A DNA stretch of 45,337 nt from Streptomyces triticagri (GTDB lineage: Bacteria; Actinomycetota; Actinomycetes; Streptomycetales; Streptomycetaceae), in contig NZ_QUAK01000003.1 of assembly GCF_003429565.1 (NCBI RefSeq), positions 16,029 through 61,365 on the forward strand, in the 5' to 3' direction. The notes below the pieces were generated by a model that was not told the origin of the DNA, did not search any database, and saw only the letters and a list, made by a program, of their open reading frames with translations. This document shows, in pieces, positions 35,768 through 43,149 of this stretch; position 1 is the stretch's first letter; each line of letters opens with the position of its first letter. The position numbers were made by a program, and so were the translations under genes.

Positions 35768-36364
35768 TCAGGCCTCGGCGCCCTCGGCGCTCTCCTCGTC
35801 ACCCTCGGCCGCCGGCTCCTCGGCCTGCGCAGCCAGGATCTGCAGCACAACCGCGTCCTCGTCCGTGACCAGCGTCGAACCGGACGGCAGCGCGATGTCC
35901 TTCGCCACCACCGAGTCACCGGCGTCCAGACCCGCGATCGAGACCGTCACGGCCTCGGGGATGTGCGTCGCCTCGGCCTCGATCGACAGCGTGTTCAGCA
36001 CGTGCTCGAGCAGGTTCGCACCCGGGGCCAGCTCACCCTCGGCGTGCACCGGAACCTCGACCGTGACCTTCTCGCCACGCTTCACCGTGAGCAGGTCCAC
36101 GTGCTCGAGGATGCCCTGACGCAGCGCGTCACGCTGCACAGCCTTCGGGATGACCAGCTGGCTCTTGCCCTCGATGTCCAGGTTGATCAGGACGTTCGAC
36201 GTCTTCAGCGCCATCAGGGTGTCGTGGTGCGGAAGCGCCACGTGGATCGGGGCCTCACCATGGCCGTAGACCACGGCCGGCAGCTTGTCGGCGCGACGCA
36301 GACGGCGAGCCGCACCCTTGCCGAACTCCGTACGGGTCTCGGCGGAAATCTTTACCTCGGACAT
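35768..36364 (-). CDS. rplY: 50S ribosomal protein bL25 (CTC/TL5 long form)
   Basis: Binds 5S rRNA in the 50S central protuberance. 198 residues: an N-terminal L25 domain (ETRTEFGKGAARRLRRADKLPAVVYG) plus the C-terminal CTC beta domain (about 100-180; V-T-V-E-V-P-V-H-A-E-G, N-T-L-S-I-E-A-E-A-T-H-I-P), and an acidic Ala/Glu tail. This long form is standard in actinobacteria. ATG 36364 from similarity onset. The gene follows prs on the minus strand after a 197-bp gap with a weak stem-loop. Confidence 0.95.
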   Translation of the reverse strand: MSEVKISAETRTEFGKGAARRLRRADKLPAVVYGHGEAPIHVALPHHDTLMALKTSNVLINLDIEGKSQLVIPKAVQRDALRQGILEHVDLLTVKRGEKVTVEVPVHAEGELAPGANLLEHVLNTLSIEAEATHIPEAVTVSIAGLDAGDSVVAKDIALPSGSTLVTDEDAVVLQILAAQAEEPAAEGDEESAEGAEA

Positions 36365-36466
36365 GTGCACTCCTCGCAAGCGGTGAACAACTGTGGCGGT
36401 CACCCGGCCACGACTGGCCTGCTACGAAGAGCGCGTCGATAACGGACCACCGACCCCGAACAGGTA

Positions 36467-36515
36467 CGGCCTCCCTCGCCGAGCAACCCCAGGAGTCTAC
36501 CCGGCCGGGAGGCCG
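36467..36515 (-). terminator. possible stem-loop between prs and rplY
   Basis: CGGCCTCCC (36467-36475) pairs with GGGAGGCCG (36507-36515) across a 31-nt loop. The stem is short for its loop, so this could instead be part of the rplY leader. Confidence 0.35.
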
Positions 36516-36561
36516 CACCCAAAAGGATCTTCGACAGCCCGCGAGACGCGGACCCGCCGTC

Positions 36562-37536
36562 CTACTGCTCCTCGAACAGGCTCGTCACCGAACCGTCCTC
36601 GAAGACCTCACGCAACGCGCGGGCGATCGTCGGAGCGATCGACAGGACCGTGATCTTGTCCAGCTCCAACTCACCGGGCGTGGGCAAGGTGTCCGTGAAC
36701 ACGAACTCGCTCACCTTCGAGTTCTTCAGCCGATCCGCCGCCGGACCCGACAGCACACCGTGCGTCGCCGTCACGATGACATCCTCGGCACCGTGCGCGA
36801 ACAGGGCATCCGCAGCGGCACAGATCGTCCCACCGGTGTCGATCATGTCGTCGACCAGGACACAGACCCGGCCCTCCACATTGCCCACGACCTCATGCAC
36901 GGTGACCTGATTGGCCACATCCTTGTCGCGACGCTTGTGCACGATCGCCAGCGGAGCACCGAGCCGGTCACACCAGCGATCCGCGACCCGGACACGACCC
37001 GCGTCCGGAGAGACCACCGTCAGCTTGTCCCGATCCACCTTCGCGCCCACGTAGTCCGCCAGGATCGGCAGCGCGAACAGATGGTCCACCGGGCCGTCGA
37101 AGAAGCCGACGATCTGGTCCGTGTGCAGATCCACCGTGACGACCCGGTCCGCACCCGCCGTCTTCATCAGATCAGCCACCAGGCGAGCCGAGATCGGCTC
37201 ACGACCACGGTGCTTCTTGTCCTGACGCGCATAACCGTAGAACGGCACGATCACCGTGATGCTGCGGGCCGAAGCACGCTTCAACGCATCGATCATGATC
37301 AACTGCTCCATGATCCACTTGTTGATCGGAGCCGTATGACTCTGAATCAGGAAACAGTCCGCGCCACGCGCCGACTCCTGATACCGCACATAGATCTCAC
37401 CATTGGCGAAATCAAAAGCCTTGGTCGGGACGAGACCGACACCCAGCTGGTGCGCGACCTCCTCGGCAAGTTCGGGGTGGGCGCGTCCGGAGAAGAGCAT
37501 CAACTTCTTCTCGCCGGTCGTCTTGATCCCGGTCAC
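36562..37536 (-). CDS. prs: ribose-phosphate pyrophosphokinase (PRPP synthase)
   Basis: Makes PRPP from ribose-5-phosphate and ATP for nucleotides, His and Trp. 324 residues, class I. Motifs: SGRAHPELAEEVA, the ATP-loop region VPFYGYARQDKKHRGREPISA, VVTVDLHTDQIVGFFDGPVD and the PRPP-binding VCVLVDDMIDTGGTI. The GTG start is preceded by GGAGA at 8-nt spacing. It lies 107 bp downstream of glmU; glmU-prs is a classic pairing shared by many Gram-positive bacteria. Confidence 0.97.
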   Translation of the reverse strand: MTGIKTTGEKKLMLFSGRAHPELAEEVAHQLGVGLVPTKAFDFANGEIYVRYQESARGADCFLIQSHTAPINKWIMEQLIMIDALKRASARSITVIVPFYGYARQDKKHRGREPISARLVADLMKTAGADRVVTVDLHTDQIVGFFDGPVDHLFALPILADYVGAKVDRDKLTVVSPDAGRVRVADRWCDRLGAPLAIVHKRRDKDVANQVTVHEVVGNVEGRVCVLVDDMIDTGGTICAAADALFAHGAEDVIVTATHGVLSGPAADRLKNSKVSEFVFTDTLPTPGELELDKITVLSIAPTIARALREVFEDGSVTSLFEEQ

Positions 37537-37642
37537 AGCACCTGTCTCCTCAGACTGTCTCTGGCCGCGCATCCAGTCGCCCGGACCAGCCGAAATACGT
37601 GCACCTATCACGGTACGCCGAGTTCGACGCACCTCTTTCCGG

Positions 37643-39088
37643 TCAGGATTCGTCCGCCGGCTTCCCCGCCGCCGACTCCGCCGCACGCGCCGCCGCACTC
37701 CCCGGCCGCTTACGAGCCACCCAACCCTCAATATTCCGCTGCTGACCACGGGCAACAGCCAACGAACCAGCCGGCACATCCTTCGTGATCACCGACCCCG
37801 CAGCCGTATAAGCACCGTCCCCGACCGTGACAGGAGCCACAAACATGTTGTCCGAACCAGTCCTGCAGTGCGACCCCACCGTCGTATGGTGCTTCGCCTG
37901 CCCGTCATAGTTCACAAACACACTGGCCGCACCGATATTCGTGTGATCACCGATCGTCGCATCCCCCACATACGACAGATGCGGCACCTTCGTACCCTCA
38001 CCGATCGACGCGTTCTTCATCTCCACATACGTGCCCGCCTTCGCACCCACACCAAGCCGCGTACCCGGACGCAAATACGCAAACGGACCCACCGAAGCAC
38101 CCGCACCCACCACAGCGTCCTGCGCCACCGTGTTGTCCACCCGGGCGTCCGCACCCACCGACGTATTCGTCAGACGCGAGTTGGGACCCACCACCGCTCC
38201 CGCCGCGAGGTGCGTGGAACCATGCAGCTGCGTACCGGGATGCACCACCGAATCCGGCTCGAACGTCACCGTCACATCCACCCACGTGCCGGCCGGATCC
38301 ACCACCGTCACGCCGGACATCATCGCCTCGGCCAGCACCCGCTCGTTCAGAATCCGCCGCGCATCCGCCAACTGCACACGGTTGTTGATCCCCGAGATCT
38401 CCCGATGATCCACCGCCACCGAAGCACCCACCCGATGCCCCGCCCCACGCAGAATCCCGAGGACGTCGGTGAGGTACTCCTCACCCTGACTGTTGTCCGT
38501 ACGGACCTTCTTCAACGACTCCGCCAGCAACCGGCCGTCGAAAGCGAACACCCCCGAATTGATCTCCCGGATCGCACGCTGCTCCTCCGTGGCGTCCTTG
38601 TGCTCAACGATCGCCGTCACCGCACCCGAGGCGTCCCGCACGATCCGGCCGTAACCCGTGGCATCCGGCATCTCCGCGGTCAACACCGTCACCGCATTCC
38701 CGTCCGCCGCATGCGTCGCCGCCAAGCCGGCGAGAGTCGCGCCCGTCAACAGCGGGGTGTCACCGCACACCACGATCACCGTGCCGTCGACCGAACCGCC
38801 CAGCTCCTCCAGACCCATACGCACGGCATGACCCGTACCGTTCTGCTCCTCCTGGACCGCGGTACGGGACGCCGGATCGGCCTCAGCGAGATGCGCGGTC
38901 ACCTGGTCACGGCCGTGACCGACCACCACGACGAGCTCCCGCGGGTCCAGCTCCCGCGCGGCGGCGACGACATGGCCGACCAGCGAGCGGCCACAGATCT
39001 CATGCAGAACCTTCGGCGTCCGCGACTTCATACGGGTGCCCTCACCCGCTGCAAGCACGACAACGGCGGCCGGGGAATTGGCGCTCAC
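37643..39088 (-). CDS. glmU: bifunctional UDP-GlcNAc pyrophosphorylase / glucosamine-1-P acetyltransferase
   Basis: Makes UDP-GlcNAc, the precursor of peptidoglycan. 481 residues. The N-terminal uridylyltransferase has AAVVVLAAGEGTRMKSRTPKVLHE and VCGDTPLLTG, then INNRVQLADARRIL. The C-terminal acetyltransferase is a left-handed beta-helix of hexapeptide repeats with RPGTRLGVGAKAGTYVEMKN, NYDGQAKHHT and AAGSVITKDVP, and a disordered Ala/Lys tail. GTG start from similarity onset (MSANSPAAVVVL). Cotranscription with prs is likely. Confidence 0.97.
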   Translation of the reverse strand: MSANSPAAVVVLAAGEGTRMKSRTPKVLHEICGRSLVGHVVAAARELDPRELVVVVGHGRDQVTAHLAEADPASRTAVQEEQNGTGHAVRMGLEELGGSVDGTVIVVCGDTPLLTGATLAGLAATHAADGNAVTVLTAEMPDATGYGRIVRDASGAVTAIVEHKDATEEQRAIREINSGVFAFDGRLLAESLKKVRTDNSQGEEYLTDVLGILRGAGHRVGASVAVDHREISGINNRVQLADARRILNERVLAEAMMSGVTVVDPAGTWVDVTVTFEPDSVVHPGTQLHGSTHLAAGAVVGPNSRLTNTSVGADARVDNTVAQDAVVGAGASVGPFAYLRPGTRLGVGAKAGTYVEMKNASIGEGTKVPHLSYVGDATIGDHTNIGAASVFVNYDGQAKHHTTVGSHCRTGSDNMFVAPVTVGDGAYTAAGSVITKDVPAGSLAVARGQQRNIEGWVARKRPGSAAARAAESAAGKPADES

Positions 39089-39167
39089 GGGGGATGTCCT
39101 TCGAGTCTGATGCTTCGGGTGGTGGACATCCGCAGGATACCGGGGCGTAGTGGGGCGGAAACGAGGG

Positions 39168-39196
39168 CGGGTCCTGACCTTGCCGGTCAGGACCCG
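39168..39196 (-). terminator. terminator hairpin after tRNA-Gln
   Basis: A 12-bp perfect stem CGGGTCCTGACC / GGTCAGGACCCG with a 5-nt loop, 15 bp past the 3' end of the tRNA. It should separate the tRNA transcript from glmU. Confidence 0.8.
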
Positions 39197-39211
39197 AACC
39201 TTGGAGTTGTG

Positions 39212-39282
39212 CTCCCGGGGGAGGACTCGAACCCCCATGATCAGATCCAAAATCTGACGTCTTGCCCTTAGACGACCCGGGA
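39212..39282 (-). tRNA. tRNA-Gln (anticodon UUG)
   Basis: The minus strand folds as a complete cloverleaf: acceptor TCCCGGG/CCCGGGA, D arm with AAGGGC loop, anticodon stem TCAGA/TCTGA enclosing TTTTGGA (anticodon TTG, reading CAA), and T arm GGGGG-TTCGAGT-CCTCC with one G-U. After the discriminator G the genome reads CA, so CCA is not encoded in full. The stop codon of the HTH/LAGLIDADG-like gene is only 6 nt upstream of the tRNA 5' end. Confidence 0.95.
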
Positions 39283-39288
39283 TGGGCG

Positions 39289-40161
39289 CTATGTCCGATT
39301 TTGTCGATCGGCCTCGGCGACGCCCCATACTATGCCCCACCAGGAGCCCTCGATGCGACGGTACAAATCGGCGCCCTGTAGAACTCTGACGGCAAGGCAG
39401 CCGCGGTAGGTGGGCCCGACGTTCTTTCGCTGGGTCTTGGGGGAGTGCTTCTTGATCGTCGTCTTGTAGAACGCGGAGCGGTCCGCGCCGACCAGGTCGG
39501 CCCAGTAGTCCTCGGCGGCCGCTATGTCTGCTGATTCGTGGATCATCACCGTGTACCGGATGCGGTCGCGCTCGACGTCGAGCAGGTCGAGGAAGGCCAG
39601 GAAGAGCCGGATCATGTCCGGGTCGCTGTTGACGAAGATGACCCTCTCGCGGCGGTCGTACGGCTTGTCCTTGGAGCCCTCGGACCAGTAGAGGCCGACG
39701 CCGATCAGGAACAGTTCGCGCGGCGTCAGCGTGCCGATGGCTCGTGCGGCGTCCTGCTTTGTCTGTTGCCGCTCTTCCTCGCGGATGCGTAGCTTCGCTT
39801 CCCAGCCTCGCCTGGCGATGGCTGCGGACTCCTCGCGGCTGCGCCGGCGCTCCGGCTTCGGCAGATCCCGTACCCACAGCGAGATGGAGCTCTTCGAGAC
39901 TCCCAGCTCCAGCTGTATCTGGTCGTACGTCATGCCCTGGAGGCGTAGTTCGCGGGCCTTGGTGCGGAGGTCGTCCTTGGCGTTGGGGCGTTTGGTCCAC
40001 TCCGGTGGGGGTTCGCCCTTGACGAGGCGTTGGAGCAGGTCGTTGTTGTGGATGCCGAGGCGGTCGCGGATCTGTCGGAGGCTGAGTCCGGAGCGGCGTA
40101 GGGCGATGGCTTGGTCGCGGAGGGTGGCGTAGTGGGCTGTGATGCGTGTGATGTCCGGCAT
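39289..40161 (-). CDS. HTH protein with a LAGLIDADG homing-endonuclease-like domain
   Basis: 290 residues, not assigned to a named gene. The N-terminal half has two DNA-binding HTH segments: SLRQIRDRLGIHNNDLLQRLV and M-T-Y-D-Q-I-Q-L-E-L-G-V-S-K-S-S-I-S-L-W-V, the latter like resolvase or transposase HTHs. A charged helix follows (RRRSREESAAIARRGWEAKL). The C-terminal half contains ELFLIGVGLYWSEGSKDK and V-I-F-V-N-S-D-P-D-M-I-R-L-F-L-A-F-L-D-L-L, which resemble one LAGLIDADG motif (GLYWSEG in place of GLxxxDG) and its following strand/helix. One such motif per chain would make it a dimer or an inactive DNA-binding relative, as in WhiA. No intein or intron partner is seen. It stops right in front of tRNA-Gln. 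Nuclease activity is not shown. Confidence 0.7.
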   Translation of the reverse strand: MPDITRITAHYATLRDQAIALRRSGLSLRQIRDRLGIHNNDLLQRLVKGEPPPEWTKRPNAKDDLRTKARELRLQGMTYDQIQLELGVSKSSISLWVRDLPKPERRRSREESAAIARRGWEAKLRIREEERQQTKQDAARAIGTLTPRELFLIGVGLYWSEGSKDKPYDRRERVIFVNSDPDMIRLFLAFLDLLDVERDRIRYTVMIHESADIAAAEDYWADLVGADRSAFYKTTIKKHSPKTQRKNVGPTYRGCLAVRVLQGADLYRRIEGSWWGIVWGVAEADRQNRT

Positions 40162-40326
40162 GTGCAGAGGGTCGTCCGGAATGCGGACGTCCGGGTCGAA
40201 TGTGCGAGCGATTCAGCAGTTCGGGTTAATTGGTCGGGTTCGGCTGACGTTTTCTGCCGGTGTGTGCTGGGGCAGTCCGGGAAACTCGCCGGAAAAGGGG
40301 ACGGTCCCGCCCGTAGGCTGGAGGCT
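40162..40326. promoter_or_regulatory. divergent promoter region, HTH/LAGLIDADG gene and histidine kinase
   Basis: 165 bp. On the plus side TAGGCT (40315-40320) lies seven bases before the kinase ATG, a leaderless-type promoter with no clear -35. No palindromic operator was found. Confidence 0.4.
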
Positions 40327-41733
40327 ATGACCACGACGGGGGAAGAGCACCGACCGGCGGCCGGGGGGCCGTGGTGGTGGCAGCGGAGACGGAGCGCGGT
40401 CCTTGATGTGGGACTCGCGGTCGCGTCGGCGATCGAGTGTGCGGCGGAGGGTGTTGCCTTCGCGGGGGATGCGGGGGTGCCGACGGCGGTCGGGGTGCTT
40501 TTCGGTCTGGTGGCCGGTAGTGCGCTGGTGGTTCGGCGGCGCTGGCCGATCGCGAGTGTGCTGGTGGCGATCGCTGTCACGCCGGCGAACATGGGGATGC
40601 TGCTGTCGGTGGTGGGTCTGTACAGCTTGGCGGCGTCCGAGGTGCCGCGGCGTATCACTGCGGTCCTTGCGGGGATGTCGGTGGTGGGGACGCTGATCGT
40701 GACGTTCGTGCGGACTCAGCAGGACGCGGTGCGTGGGGATTTGGAGGTCGGCGAGTGGTTTGTGTTCTTCATGGCGGTGGCGGCTTCGCTGGGGCTGACT
40801 GCGCCGCCGGTGCTGCTCGGTCTGTATGTGGGGGCGCGGCGGCGGTTGATGGAGAGTCTCCGGGAGCGGGCAGACAGTCTGGAGCGTGAGTTGATGTTGC
40901 TTGCGGACCGGGCGGAGGAGCGGGCGGAGTGGGCGCGGAGTGAGGAGCGCACGCGGATTGCCCGGGAGATGCACGATGTGGTGGCGCATCGGGTGAGTTT
41001 GATGGTGGTGCATGCTGCGGCGTTGCAGGCGGTGGCGCGTAAGGATCCGGAGAAGGCGGTGAAGAATGCCGCGTTGGTGGGGGATATGGGGCGGCAGGCG
41101 TTGACGGAGTTGCGGGAGATGTTGGGGGTGTTGCGGACGGAGCCGGTGCAGTCGTCGGTGGGGGTGTCGTCCGAGGAGGTGTCGGAGGAGTCGGAGGAGC
41201 CGTCGAAGGGGTCGTCGGAGGGTGTGGTGGGGTCGCGGGAGGTGGGTTCCGGGGAGGTGGCTGCGCCGTTGGCGGCGGTGGGTGCGGCTGCTGCGGCGGC
41301 GGCGTCGAGGGGGTGGCCTCAGGAGGGTTCGGAGGGGCCGTGGCTTGCTGAGGTGGATGTGTTGGTGGGGCAGTCGCGTGCGGCGGGGATGGTGGTGGAG
41401 TTGTCGGTGGACGGGGAGCCCGGGGTGTATCCGGCGGAGGTCGAGCAGACCGCGTACCGGGTGATTCAGGAGGGGCTGACGAATGTCCACAAGCATGCTG
41501 CGGGGTCGAAGGCGCAGGTGCGGTTGGCTCATCGGGGTGATGAGGTGGCGATGCAGGTGGAGAACGGGCCGGCGTCGGAGGGGGGTTCTTACGATGCGAG
41601 GTTGCCCAGTGGGGGGAATGGGCTGGTGGGGATGCGGGAGCGGGTGACGGCGCTGGGTGGGGTGTTTGTGGCGGGGCCGACGGATGCGGGTGGGTTTCGG
41701 GTGTCGGCGGTGATTCCGGCCTCCGGCCGGTGA
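40327..41733 (+). CDS. orphan NarL-type sensor histidine kinase
   Basis: 468 residues. Four or five membrane helices span about 25-185 (VGLAVASAIECAAEGVAFAG, GVLFGLVAGSALVV, ASVLVAIAVTPANMGMLLSV, AVLAGMSVVGTLIVTFV, FVFFMAVAASLGLTAPPVLL). A coiled linker leads to the HisKA_3 box REMHDVVAHRVSLMVVHAA with His216. An acidic/Ser/Gly insert of roughly 75 residues (SSEEVSEESEEPSKGS and an Ala run) separates it from the ATPase domain (YRVIQEGLTNVHKHA, GGNGLVGMRERV). No response regulator is adjacent, which is unusual for this class. Codons are strongly G/T-ended. The GGAGG site is only 2 nt from the ATG, consistent with a leaderless start. Confidence 0.9.
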   Translation: MTTTGEEHRPAAGGPWWWQRRRSAVLDVGLAVASAIECAAEGVAFAGDAGVPTAVGVLFGLVAGSALVVRRRWPIASVLVAIAVTPANMGMLLSVVGLYSLAASEVPRRITAVLAGMSVVGTLIVTFVRTQQDAVRGDLEVGEWFVFFMAVAASLGLTAPPVLLGLYVGARRRLMESLRERADSLERELMLLADRAEERAEWARSEERTRIAREMHDVVAHRVSLMVVHAAALQAVARKDPEKAVKNAALVGDMGRQALTELREMLGVLRTEPVQSSVGVSSEEVSEESEEPSKGSSEGVVGSREVGSGEVAAPLAAVGAAAAAAASRGWPQEGSEGPWLAEVDVLVGQSRAAGMVVELSVDGEPGVYPAEVEQTAYRVIQEGLTNVHKHAAGSKAQVRLAHRGDEVAMQVENGPASEGGSYDARLPSGGNGLVGMRERVTALGGVFVAGPTDAGGFRVSAVIPASGR

Positions 41734-41809
41734 GTGTCCCCTCCCCGCCCTTTCACCGTTTCCTCCTGTTCCTCCTGCCGGAGGGCCTCCTCAAGCGCTG
41801 GAGGGGCTT
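41734..41809. repeat. REP-like repeat fragment at the end of the SUKH-3 gene
   Basis: CCTCAAGCGCTGGAGGGGCTT (about 41788-41808) is an inverted half-unit of the repeat family. It sits between two convergent stops and provides the TGA (41791-41793 on the minus strand) and last residues of the SUKH-3 gene. The rest of the 57-bp gap is pyrimidine-rich without a clear hairpin. Confidence 0.65.
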
Positions 41810-42300
41810 GGGAGTGGTGTCAGGCGGGTGGGCAGGGTTCCGGTGAGGAGGGTGGTCAGGGCGGTGTCCATGGTGGCGCCGGCGTACCAGTCGCCGGTGT
41901 GGTCGAGGGTGTAGACGCGGCCGGAGGCGTCGATGGCGAGGAGGGCTTGGCTGTCGGGTTCTTCGCCGAGTGGGCATACGTCGGTGGCGATGGCGCGGCC
42001 GAGGTCCTGGAGGGTGCGGGCCATGTGGAGTCCGGCGAGTGGGTCGAGGTGCAGTGTGGTGGGGGCGATCTGTCGGCCGGGTCCGGTGGGGGTGATGTGG
42101 AGTCCGCCGAATTCGGCCCATGCTTCGACGGCGGCGGGGAAGATGGTGTGCCGGTGTCCGGCGGGTGAGGTGTGGGTGCGCAGGGTGTCGGCCCAGTATT
42201 CCGCTTGTCGGATGTCCCAGCGGCCGGGTTGCCAGCCGGCGTTGCGCAGTGCGGTGTCGACGGGTGCGGGGAAGCGGGTGGTGGGGGCGCGGTCGGTCAT
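41791..42300 (-). CDS. SUKH-3 domain immunity-type protein
   Basis: 169 residues. SUKH-3 landmarks are ALRNAGWQPGRWDIRQAEYWAD near the N-terminus, AWAEFGGLHIT, F-G-G-x-x-I typical of the superfamily, ATDVCPLGEE, L-A-I-D-A-S-G-R-V-Y-T-L-D and WYAGATMDTALTTLL. SUKH proteins usually neutralise a cognate nuclease or deaminase toxin. The ATG shares ATGA with the stop of the upstream YwqJ-like deaminase gene, so toxin and immunity would be made together. The last residues (SPSSA) are encoded by repeat DNA. Confidence 0.88.
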   Translation of the reverse strand: MTDRAPTTRFPAPVDTALRNAGWQPGRWDIRQAEYWADTLRTHTSPAGHRHTIFPAAVEAWAEFGGLHITPTGPGRQIAPTTLHLDPLAGLHMARTLQDLGRAIATDVCPLGEEPDSQALLAIDASGRVYTLDHTGDWYAGATMDTALTTLLTGTLPTRLTPLPSPSSA

Positions 42301-42818
42301 CGGCGGGTGTTCTCCGTGGGGTCGACGATGTGTACCCCGAAGTGGTCGGTGAGGGCGGTGCAGGAGCGGCAGGGGTGGGCGAAGCTGCCGTGCAGGGGGT
42401 CGCCGTCCTCGCGGATGCGCCGGGTGGTGAGTTTGGCGTGTTTGAGTGCTTTGCGGCCTTCGCCGGGGGTGAGGGGTTTGCGTTGGGCGCGTTTGGAGCG
42501 GCCGGCGTCGACGGCGGTGAGGTGGCGGGAGAGCAGGAGTGCTTCGGGGCAGCGTCCGGTGAAGCGTTCGCGGCGGTTGCTGGGGAGGGTGTCGAGGAAG
42601 TCCTGGACGAGGGGGTGCAGGGTGGGGGCGGTGTCGCCGCGGGCGGCGGTGGAGGTGAGGGTTTCGCCTCGTACGGAGAGGGCGGCGGCGACGGTGGGCA
42701 GGATGCCGTCGCGGCGGTGGCCGAGTGCGGGTGCGGCCGGTTCGGTGGTGGCGCTCCAGTCGAGGCGTGGATCCCCGGGGGTGTGTGGCGGCGTGCCGTG
42801 CTGCGGTGCGGTGTGCAT
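42297..42818 (-). CDS. YwqJ-like nucleic-acid/nucleotide deaminase, stand-alone
   Basis: 173 residues. The deaminase core is recognisable: the zinc/catalytic C-P-E in RFTGRCPEALLLSRHL, where YwqJ members have Cys rather than His, and the PCxxC pair in HGSFAHPCRSCTALTDHFG. Sequence before about residue 40 is Pro/Thr-rich. There is no export domain, signal peptide or pre-toxin region, so either it acts inside the cell or it travels by an unknown route. The ATG at 42818 lies 12 nt after GGAGG, longer than ideal; the open frame continues upstream but without similarity. Overlaps the SUKH-3 gene by four bases. Substrate (RNA, DNA or nucleotide) unknown. Confidence 0.85.
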   Translation of the reverse strand: MHTAPQHGTPPHTPGDPRLDWSATTEPAAPALGHRRDGILPTVAAALSVRGETLTSTAARGDTAPTLHPLVQDFLDTLPSNRRERFTGRCPEALLLSRHLTAVDAGRSKRAQRKPLTPGEGRKALKHAKLTTRRIREDGDPLHGSFAHPCRSCTALTDHFGVHIVDPTENTRR

Positions 42819-43149
42819 TGGTGTGACGTTCCTCCCCGTGCCCGCGGTGTTCGACCGCGTCCGGCACTCCCCCCGAGTGCGGTGCACTCCCCCAGGGGTG
42901 CGGGGACAGACTGCCAAATCCGGTGCCGGGTGGGGAAGCTGGGGCCGGTGGGCGGTGTGTCGTACGGGTGTGTCGTCACTGGGGAGTGATCGCTGGTCAC
43001 GGAGTGCTCGGGGGAGGGGGCGATTGTGTGGGGGCGGGGTGTCTGGGGGACGCTTGGTGGCGGTCCGGTGGCCGGTGACCGGTGCAGCTGGAGCACATAG
43101 GCTGTGGACATCCACGATCCGTAAATCAGTGCCGCAGGGGGCAACCGCC
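42819..43149. promoter_or_regulatory. divergent promoter region between the deaminase and SUKH-1 genes
   Basis: 331 bp, no gene. On the plus strand GTGACC (43075-43080), a 17-bp spacer and TAGGCT (43098-43103) form a near-consensus promoter for the SUKH-1 gene, with the start about 40 nt before its ATG. Near the deaminase start are two adjacent small hairpins: GCACTC-N5-GAGTGC (42864-42880) and GCACTCCC/GGGGTGC (42884-42901). They would lie in the deaminase leader or operator. The centre is G-rich on the plus strand. Confidence 0.6.

Noticed and set aside
39212..40161. Integrative element at tRNA-Gln
   Set aside because: No integrase, excisionase or direct repeat of the tRNA 3' end is visible in the window; kept only as a possibility in a finding.
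39100..40200. Replication origin at the composition switch
   Set aside because: No dnaA, dnaN, gyrB or parAB gene and no cluster of DnaA boxes was seen; the genes present are those of a region far from oriC in other streptomycetes.
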